Assembly (NCBI RefSeq): GCF_019145495.1
Contig: NZ_JAHSTU010000010.1
Coordinates: 186,001 to 250,000 of the forward strand
Source of the DNA: Pseudomonas azerbaijanoccidentalis
GTDB lineage: Bacteria; Pseudomonadota; Gammaproteobacteria; Pseudomonadales; Pseudomonadaceae
DNA length: 64,000 nucleotides
Direction of reading: 5' to 3'
In this document: piece after piece, positions 58,212 to 64,000 of the stretch
Numbering within the stretch: the first letter of the stretch is position 1
Layout of the letters: each line of letters begins with the position of its first letter
The notes under the pieces: generated by a model
The model's input: only the letters and a program-made list of their open reading frames with translations
Told to the model about the DNA's origin: nothing
Database searches by the model: none
Made by a program: the position numbers and the translations under genes

Positions 58212-59503
58212 GCACCTCTTCGATGGAAAAAACCAGCGTGGACCAAGTCTCCACACCGCCGCCGATCCACGAGCCGGCAGTCGTCGATGTCGAGTATGGC
58301 TGGCACGGCAATAACAGGGTCGAACTGCTGGAAAATGGTGAGGCATATTTCCCCCGGGTTTTCGAAGCCTTGCGCCAGGCCAAGAGTGAAATCCTTCTGG
58401 AAACCTTCATCGTTTTCGAAGACAAAGTCGGCAACGAGCTGCAGCAGATCCTGATCGAAGCCGCACAGCGCGGGGTGCGCACAACCGTCAGCCTCGACGG
58501 CTTCGGTTGCGGTGAGCTGAGCACCGGTTTTCTCAACGCCCTGAGCGGTGCCGGCGTGCATTTGCAGATGTTCGACCCGGCACCCAAACGATTGGGCATT
58601 CGCACCAACTGGTTCCGTCGCCTGCACCGCAAGATCGTGGTGGTGGATGGCAACGTCGCGTTCATCGGTGGAATCAATTTTTCCGCCGACCATCTGGCGG
58701 ACTTCGGCCCCGAGGCCAAACAGGATTACTCCGTCGAGGTGCAAGGCCCCGCCGTCGCCGACATCCATCACTTCGCCCTGCTGCAATGCGGCCGCCCGGC
58801 CCGCGCCAAATACTGGTGGCAGCGGCGTCGGCAGCGTCGCTCGGAACTGATGATCAGCGATCACGATGGACAAGTGCGCCTGGTGTACCGCGACAACGCC
58901 GAGCATCCCACCGACATCGAAGAGGTTTACCGCCAGGTGCTGCGCACGGCACAACGACGCGTTTACATCGCCAACGCTTACTTTTTCCCGGGCTATCGAT
59001 TACTGCGCGAGATCCGCAACGCTGCCCGCCGGGGCGTGGACGTTCGCCTGATTCTGCAGGGACAACCGGACATGATGGTGGCCAAACTCGCTGCGCGAAT
59101 GACCTACGACTACCTGCTCAAGTCCGGGGTGCAAATCTACGAATATTGCGACCGGCCGCTGCACGGCAAAGTCGCGCTGGTGGACGAAGACTGGAGCACC
59201 GTGGGTTCCAGCAACCTCGACCCGCTGAGCCTGTCGATGAACCTGGAAGCCAACGTGTTGATCCGTGACCGGGCCTTCAACCGTGATCTGGCCGAACGGC
59301 TCGAAGAGTTGAGCGACAACCATTGCAAAGTCATGTCGGTGGACAAAGCGCCTCGCGGGCGGGTCTGGCACATGACCGTGGGGTTTCTGGTGTTCCACTT
59401 TCTACGGCATTTCCCGGCGTGGGCCGGTTGGTTACCGGCGCACAAGCCACACCTGAAACCCTTCACACCGGCGCCCGGGAGCGATCACCATGAGCCACGC
59501 TGA
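58208..59503 (+). CDS. clsB: Cardiolipin synthase B
   Basis: 431 residues. Two phospholipase D HKD motifs: H140-R-K142-IVVV-D147 and H319-G-K321-VALV-D326. Makes cardiolipin (and possibly other phosphatidyl transfers) at the inner membrane. GNNRVELLENGEAYFPRVFEALRQAKSEILLETFIVFEDKVG is the ClsB N-terminus. ATG overlaps the ybhP stop; MEKTS at 58223 is an alternative start. The ybhN gene begins 14 bases before its stop. Confidence 0.92.
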   Translation: MSTSSMEKTSVDQVSTPPPIHEPAVVDVEYGWHGNNRVELLENGEAYFPRVFEALRQAKSEILLETFIVFEDKVGNELQQILIEAAQRGVRTTVSLDGFGCGELSTGFLNALSGAGVHLQMFDPAPKRLGIRTNWFRRLHRKIVVVDGNVAFIGGINFSADHLADFGPEAKQDYSVEVQGPAVADIHHFALLQCGRPARAKYWWQRRRQRRSELMISDHDGQVRLVYRDNAEHPTDIEEVYRQVLRTAQRRVYIANAYFFPGYRLLREIRNAARRGVDVRLILQGQPDMMVAKLAARMTYDYLLKSGVQIYEYCDRPLHGKVALVDEDWSTVGSSNLDPLSLSMNLEANVLIRDRAFNRDLAERLEELSDNHCKVMSVDKAPRGRVWHMTVGFLVFHFLRHFPAWAGWLPAHKPHLKPFTPAPGSDHHEPR

Positions 59504-60476
59504 TACGCACTCAACGCCCCACACCGAGCACCCGGCCAAGTCGCGTTTCGGTCGCTGGAAAAGACCGCTGACCTTGCTGTTTTTTCTGGCGCTGATCGTC
59601 CTGCTGACTATGTTTGCGCAGCGCATCGAATGGGCCGAAGTGCTCGAAACCCTCGCCGATTTCAAGGTGCGCACGCTGATCATTGCGTCCGGCCTGACCT
59701 TGGTGAGTTTTCTGGTGTATGCCTGTTTCGACTTGATCGGCCGCACTTACATCCGCCAGGACCTGACGTGGAAACAGATCCTGCCGGTGGGGATCATCAG
59801 CTACGCGTTCAACCTCAACCTCAGTGCCTGGGTCGGTGGCATTGCCATGCGTTATCGCCTGTATTCGCGGCTGGGGGTGAGCAAAAGCAACATCGCGAAA
59901 ATTCTCGGCCTGAGCCTGGCGACCAACTGGTTCGGCTACATGCTGATTGCCGGCGTGGTGTTCAGCAGCGGACTGGTGCGGATGCCGCCCGGCTGGAAAT
60001 TGAGCAGCGGTGCGTTGCAGGCGGTGGGTGTGTTGTTGCTGTTGGTGAGCGCTGGGTATCTCGCGGCCTGCCGCTTTTCCAGCCGTCGCGAGTGGTCGAT
60101 TCGCGGGGTGGAAATCAACTTGCCGTCGCTGCGCATGGCAATCCTGCAACTGTGCCTCGGCGCATTGAACTGGTCGCTGATGGCCGCGGTGATTTTCACC
60201 TTGCTGCCGAGCAAACTCGACTATCCGCTGGTGCTCGGCGTGTTGCTGATCAGTGCCATTGCCGGGGTCATCACGCACATCCCGGCCGGGCTCGGTGTGC
60301 TGGAAGCGGTGTTCGTCGCGCTGCTGCAACACGAGGCGTCGCGGGGCAGTTTGGTGGCGGGGTTGCTGGCGTATCGAGCGATTTATTTCTTGTTGCCGCT
60401 TTTGATTACGTTGGTGATGTATCTGGTGGTGGAGGCCAAGGCGAAGTCGCTGCGGATTTCGAAGAAGCCCAAGTGA
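59490..60476 (+). CDS. ybhN: YbhN-family membrane protein (LPG-synthase TM-like)
   Basis: 328 residues with about eight membrane segments (e.g. PLTLLFFLALIVLLTMFA and ASGLTLVSFLVYACFDLIG). The UPF0104 / lysylphosphatidylglycerol-synthetase-like membrane domain is visible in GGIAMRYRLYSRLGVSKSNIAKILGLSLATNWFGYM and GVITHIPAGLGVLEAVFVALL. No catalytic aminoacyl-transfer domain. E. coli YbhN has been proposed to move lipids to the outer membrane. Overlaps clsB and ends the operon. Confidence 0.88.
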   Translation: MSHADTHSTPHTEHPAKSRFGRWKRPLTLLFFLALIVLLTMFAQRIEWAEVLETLADFKVRTLIIASGLTLVSFLVYACFDLIGRTYIRQDLTWKQILPVGIISYAFNLNLSAWVGGIAMRYRLYSRLGVSKSNIAKILGLSLATNWFGYMLIAGVVFSSGLVRMPPGWKLSSGALQAVGVLLLLVSAGYLAACRFSSRREWSIRGVEINLPSLRMAILQLCLGALNWSLMAAVIFTLLPSKLDYPLVLGVLLISAIAGVITHIPAGLGVLEAVFVALLQHEASRGSLVAGLLAYRAIYFLLPLLITLVMYLVVEAKAKSLRISKKPK

Positions 60477-60496
60477 TTTGTGGTGTTTGACCTGAC

Positions 60497-60594
60497 GCCA
60501 TCGCGGGCAAGCCCGCTCCCACAGAGTTTTGGGCGATCACCCATTTTGTGAACGACTCGGAACCTGTGGGAGCGGGCTTGCCCGCGATGGCGCC
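60497..60594. repeat. REP pair, family C
   Basis: GCCATCGCGGGCAAGCCCGC arm (60497-60524) and complement (60563-60594); lies between the convergent ybhN and hydrolase genes. Confidence 0.88.
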
Positions 60595-60611
60595 CGCAAG
60601 TACACCCAAAA

Positions 60612-61370
60612 TCACTTGGACTGAATAATGCTCAACCGTTCACCCACCACCATTTCCGTGATCCAGTCCACAAGGATCGAGGTGTAAGCCTGCTGTGAAA
60701 CCGGGTCACTCAACGCATGATCGGCACCGTCGATGATCCGGTGCGTCAACGAGTGTGTCTGCTGGCATGCCGCGCGGTAACTCATAATGGTTGCGTGCGG
60801 CACGTAGTCATCGGTCTCCGACTCAACCAACAACACATCCCCGGTAAATTCCGAACAGGCGTGCAAGGCTCGATTGCTGTCGGCGCGCACCAGCGTGCTG
60901 CGGTAATCACGCAGGTCGAGCTTGTCCAGATCGCGTTTGGGCGTGTGCCATTTATCGTCGCGATACAGCGCCGGCACCCGCAACGCCAGCCAGCGCACGG
61001 GGCGCAGAGAGGTCAGGATCGACGCCAGGTAACCACCATAACTGGTGCCCACCACGGCAATCGCCGATGTGTCGAGCGCCGGGTGCGCCAGCAACCGGTC
61101 GTAGGCCGCCAACAGGTCACGCAGGTTGTCTTCGCGAGTCACCCGTGACAGCGGAATGCCGGTGCCACCCGTGTGTCCGCGCAGGTCGAACGTCAGGCAC
61201 ACACAACCCAGGCCTGCGATACCTTTGGCCCGTTCCAGGTCCCGTTCCTGACTACCGCCCCAGCCGTGTACAAACAACACGCCGGGGACTTTCGATTTGG
61301 GACTGAGGAACGTCCCGCTCATCTGTTCATCGTCGATGTCGATTTGAATGCTTTCGCTTCTAGCCGTCAT
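60612..61370 (-). CDS. Alpha/beta hydrolase (dienelactone hydrolase/S9-like)
   Basis: 252 residues with the whole catalytic triad visible: nucleophile GTSYGG (VVGTSYGGYLASIL), acid in LLVESETDDYVPH and His in IIDGADHALSDP. Oxyanion-hole segment VLFVHGWGGSQERDLERAKGIA. No signal peptide. Substrate unknown. Its start overlaps the DUF3182 gene by 11 bases, so the two are co-translated. Confidence 0.85.
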   Translation of the reverse strand: MTARSESIQIDIDDEQMSGTFLSPKSKVPGVLFVHGWGGSQERDLERAKGIAGLGCVCLTFDLRGHTGGTGIPLSRVTREDNLRDLLAAYDRLLAHPALDTSAIAVVGTSYGGYLASILTSLRPVRWLALRVPALYRDDKWHTPKRDLDKLDLRDYRSTLVRADSNRALHACSEFTGDVLLVESETDDYVPHATIMSYRAACQQTHSLTHRIIDGADHALSDPVSQQAYTSILVDWITEMVVGERLSIIQSK

Positions 61371-62469
61371 AGGATTTGACCGTTACGTACTTGAGTAGAA
61401 AATCACTGTTTTGCGCCGGCCCCCGGTACACCTCGATGGCGTCCACGGGCAGCGGCTGATCAATGTAGGTTTCCACCGAGGACACGCGGATCGCGCGCAT
61501 TCCCGGGTCGTTGAGAAACGCCTGCAACGCTGCCACTTCAGCGCTGCTGGCGCCGCCCATGCGCCAGGACTGTTCGAGCACGCCGCTACGCTGTCTGCCG
61601 TCGCTGGCCAGCCCTTGGGCGATGTCGTAATTGCGCCGCGAGGCATAGAACCCGGGGTAGGCTTCATCGGCGGCACTGTCGAAGACCTGCGCTTGATGGA
61701 TCGCCAGTTGCACATCATCCGCCAAATCCAGTTTCAGCAAATCATCATAGCCGCCCTGCACCACCAGCAGATTGGACCCGCCGTACACAGCCTCGCCGTG
61801 GGCGTCTTCGGTCAAGTATTGATCACCGCAGTAACTCAGCACTTTATTGCCGATGAAACTCTGACCGACGCTGTGGGTGACGACCTTATCCAGGTCCTGC
61901 TCCAGCACCACGCCCTCGCTGAACAAGTCTTTGGCTTCTGGGCGGGCGAGGATTTCATCGAACTGATCGAGGCTTTTGATCACTTCCTGCCCGCGTCCGG
62001 CGCACGCATGGATAGGCTTGAGACGAATCGGCCCGGCGTAGAGCAGATGCTCCGCCGCCGGTCGTGCATCTTCGAACGAGAACACGCTGAGGCCGTCGAG
62101 CACGACACTGCGCACCCGCTCGGAAAACAACGGCGCCCAGCCTTGCGGCGCGTGGGCCTGATAGCTCAACAAGCCGTGAGTTATGGCTTTGGTGCAGATG
62201 AAATCATGCTCGACATAGCCGCCCCACAAATCTTCCGGACCTTTGACACCCAATTGCCGAGCGGCCGCGGCGCCGACGAGCGTCTGGGTTGGCAGCAGGT
62301 AGAGATCGCGACCGCCATGCTCTTGCGGGTCGTAACTGCCGCCGAACTTGAGCCCGAGTATTTGCGCCAGCCAGCGAGCCAACGCGCGGTTGGTTTCAAC
62401 TTCGTGCTGCGGCGCATCAGCGTGCACCGAATGAGCGACCACCAGTTTCTTGCAGTTTGCCGGGGTCAT
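61360..62469 (-). CDS. DUF3182 family protein, ATP-grasp-like
   Basis: 369 residues. The central part (IRLKPIHACAGRGQEVIKSLDQFDEILARPEAKDLFSEGVVLEQDLDKVVTHSVGQ) resembles the lysine/glycine-rich and acidic ATP-grasp elements. No enzyme of known substrate is recognised. Translationally coupled with an alpha/beta hydrolase; perhaps a peptide- or amide-forming enzyme with its hydrolase partner, but this is speculation. ATG at 62469. Confidence 0.75.
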   Translation of the reverse strand: MTPANCKKLVVAHSVHADAPQHEVETNRALARWLAQILGLKFGGSYDPQEHGGRDLYLLPTQTLVGAAAARQLGVKGPEDLWGGYVEHDFICTKAITHGLLSYQAHAPQGWAPLFSERVRSVVLDGLSVFSFEDARPAAEHLLYAGPIRLKPIHACAGRGQEVIKSLDQFDEILARPEAKDLFSEGVVLEQDLDKVVTHSVGQSFIGNKVLSYCGDQYLTEDAHGEAVYGGSNLLVVQGGYDDLLKLDLADDVQLAIHQAQVFDSAADEAYPGFYASRRNYDIAQGLASDGRQRSGVLEQSWRMGGASSAEVAALQAFLNDPGMRAIRVSSVETYIDQPLPVDAIEVYRGPAQNSDFLLKYVTVKSYDG

Positions 62470-62676
62470 GCATCCCCCTTCAATCGGCGCTAGATGAATG
62501 TAGCTGGAGAGGTGCAGAGATCAGGCCAACGGTGCTTGCTGAAAAACGTTTTTCCAATCAAACGGTTGCAGCGTTGGTGATAGCAGGACGCCAGCTTCAT
62601 TCTGCACGACCTCTACGGCATGCCCTGCAATTTGCACGATTTCAAGCATTGGGAAGTTCAACTGCAGGAGCGGCAG

Positions 62677-63669
62677 TTATCGGCTCGCCGCCACCGGCGT
62701 CACGCCGAATCGCGTCCGGTAATCACTCGGCGCCAGACCGGTGATTTTCTTGAACGTCGAACGGAATGCCCCCGGGTCCTGATAGCCCACCGTCCATGCA
62801 ATGTGATCAATGGTGCCATTGGTGAACTCGAGCATTTCCCGGGCCTTGCCCACGCGCAAATGTTGGCAGTACTCCGTGGGCTTGAGCCCGGTGGCCGTGC
62901 GAAACCGACGCAGGAAGGTTCGTTCCTCCAGCCCTGCCCGCTCGGCCATTGCCGGCAGAGAAACGTCAGTGGCCCCGGTGCTTTGCAGCCAGTGCTGGAC
63001 CTTGAGAATCGAGCCGTCGCCATGACTGAGGATCGGCGCGAAGTTGCTGCCGCACTCGCTCGCGCTGTCGCTGTGCTCGACCACCAGAAAACGCGCGGTG
63101 CCGGTGGCAATGCTCGGCCCCAGCAGGCGATCCACCAGACGCAACCCCAGCTCGGACCAGGCCATCAGCCCGGCCGTGGTGATCAGGTCGCCGTCGTCGA
63201 CAATCGGTGTATCGGCCTTGAGCTTGATGGCCGGGTAACGCTCGGCAAAGGTCTTGGCCGAGGTCCAGTGGGTCGTCGCGCTGCGACCATCGAGCAGACC
63301 GCTTTCCGCCAGCAGAATCGAACCCACACAGACACCGCCCAAGGTGGCGCCGCTGGCGTGCTGCTGACGAATCCAGTCAATCAGCCCCTGCGGCGCCTGC
63401 CCTTCGGAGAACCCGGCAATCGACGGCGGAATCATCACCGCCACTAACGCACGCTCGGGGCCGGGATGGCTGTCGTAGATCCGCACCGGTGCCTGATCGC
63501 CCTCGACCTGCCAATGGCTGACGCGCAACAACGGCAAATGCGCGGCCTGATGCTCCGCGGCAATCCGGTTGGCCACCCCGAACAGGTCCGTCAACCCATG
63601 CACCGCCGCCATCTGCGCGCCGGGATAGATCAGCACACCCAGCTCGGCGATTGCCTTTTGTGCGTCCAT
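62677..63669 (-). CDS. GlxA-type transcriptional regulator (DJ-1/PfpI + AraC)
   Basis: 330 residues. N-terminal DJ-1/PfpI-like sensor (ELGVLIYPGAQMAAVHGLTDLFGVANRIAAEH and the nucleophile-elbow GATLGGVCVGSILLAESGLLDG) and C-terminal AraC-type DNA-binding domain (LPAMAERAGLEERTFLRRFRTATGLKPTEYCQHLRVGKAREMLEFTN ... VGYQDPGAFRSTFKKITGLAPSDYRTRF). ATG at 63669, with GGGGGA ahead. Divergent from the cysteine hydrolase gene, its likely target. Effector unknown. Confidence 0.87.
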   Translation of the reverse strand: MDAQKAIAELGVLIYPGAQMAAVHGLTDLFGVANRIAAEHQAAHLPLLRVSHWQVEGDQAPVRIYDSHPGPERALVAVMIPPSIAGFSEGQAPQGLIDWIRQQHASGATLGGVCVGSILLAESGLLDGRSATTHWTSAKTFAERYPAIKLKADTPIVDDGDLITTAGLMAWSELGLRLVDRLLGPSIATGTARFLVVEHSDSASECGSNFAPILSHGDGSILKVQHWLQSTGATDVSLPAMAERAGLEERTFLRRFRTATGLKPTEYCQHLRVGKAREMLEFTNGTIDHIAWTVGYQDPGAFRSTFKKITGLAPSDYRTRFGVTPVAASR

Positions 63670-63771
63670 TGTCAGTTTTCCCCCTTCAATTGTCGGTGCG
63701 GCCAATCCTCGAATGCCCTGCAAAAGCCAATACTTCATTCCACACCCAAACCGCACTTCGAGGAAACAGTC

Positions 63772-64000
63772 ATGGCCAAGCAAGCACTCATCGTAGTCGA
63801 TATCCAAAACGACTACTTCCCTCAAGGCAAGTGGCCGCTGGTCGGGGCCGATGCCGCCGCCGACAACGCCGTTCGCCTGCTCAAGGCCTTTCGCGAAGCC
63901 GGTGATTCGGTGGTGCACATCCGCCACGAATTCACCTCCGAGGACGCACCGTTTTTCACCCCGAACTCCGAAGGCGCCAAGCTTCACCCTAAAGTCCTCA
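63772..64000 (+). CDS. Cysteine hydrolase (isochorismatase/nicotinamidase-like), cut by window edge
   Basis: Starts MAKQALIVVDIQNDYFPQGKW, with D10 as the catalytic Asp of isochorismatase-like amidases, and HIRHEFTSEDAPFF. GAGGAA ahead of the ATG. Seventy-six codons are present, about 40% of the usual length of roughly 190. The catalytic Lys and Cys would lie outside. Divergent from the GlxA-type gene. Confidence 0.85.
   Translation, partial: MAKQALIVVDIQNDYFPQGKWPLVGADAAADNAVRLLKAFREAGDSVVHIRHEFTSEDAPFFTPNSEGAKLHPKVL

Noticed and set aside
1..64000. tRNA, rRNA, insertion sequences or CRISPR arrays
   Set aside because: No T-loop-type tRNA sequence, no transposase frame, and no regularly spaced direct repeats; the repeats present are inverted REP pairs.

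Overview
The window is chromosomal DNA of a fluorescent-group Pseudomonas. The evidence is GC-rich coding DNA, gene order that matches, from memory, the mpl–ethanolamine–dedA–ppa and xseB–ispA–dxs / nrdR–rib–nusB–thiL–pgpA / oprG neighbourhoods of P. aeruginosa, and many paired REP repeats of the kind found in P. fluorescens relatives. No tRNA, rRNA, IS element, CRISPR array or prophage block was seen. Both edges cut genes: mpl on the left and a cysteine hydrolase on the right.

Layout. 1-9.5 kb: mpl, then a complete ethanolamine-use module: the sigma54 activator eatR, divergent from exaC (aldehyde dehydrogenase), eat (permease) and eutBC (B12-dependent ammonia lyase). exaC and eat each have a good -24/-12 promoter. 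9-13.3 kb: a GNAT protein, a DedA protein, MtfA peptidase, ppa and a solitary HTH-S24 regulator. 13.3-23.5 kb: a six-gene minus-strand envelope operon (DUF2135, DUF2138, DUF1175, alpha-2-macroglobulin-like, DUF2300, DUF2135) matching E. coli yfaATSQP but with DUF2135 genes at both ends. This is the least understood system here. 23.7-30.2 kb: a Fic-HTH protein with a striking upstream operator, xseB-ispA-dxs (isoprenoid precursors), and a BtuB-type receptor broken by one missing base.

30.4-39.2 kb (minus strand): ribA, a small membrane protein and btuF, then a solute-binding protein gene at the end of the nrdR-ribD-ribE-ribBA-ribH-nusB-thiL-pgpA series (riboflavin, thiamine, lipid and transcription housekeeping). 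39.3-46.2 kb: a YbaY lipoprotein, a methyltransferase, ybbN (CnoX), a probable Zur-controlled zinc cluster (His-rich DUF2796 protein, ABC ATPase, FtsX-like permease, DUF3299 protein), and an OmpW/OprG porin behind an ANR-like box. 46.2-52.7 kb: two short-chain dehydrogenase-type genes and the giant helicase lhr. 52.8-64 kb: an MscS-type channel, an MFS exporter, DUF72, the ybhP-clsB-ybhN lipid operon, an alpha/beta hydrolase with a DUF3182 protein, a GlxA-type regulator and a divergent cysteine hydrolase.

Links between regions: the EutBC lyase needs adenosylcobalamin, and the same window carries BtuF and a (broken) BtuB-like receptor. Seventeen intergenic REP pairs fall into three sequence families; most lie at operon ends, but one perfect 38-bp inverted repeat lies inside the ethanolamine gene series. 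Residue numbers below count from the start codon chosen in each entry.
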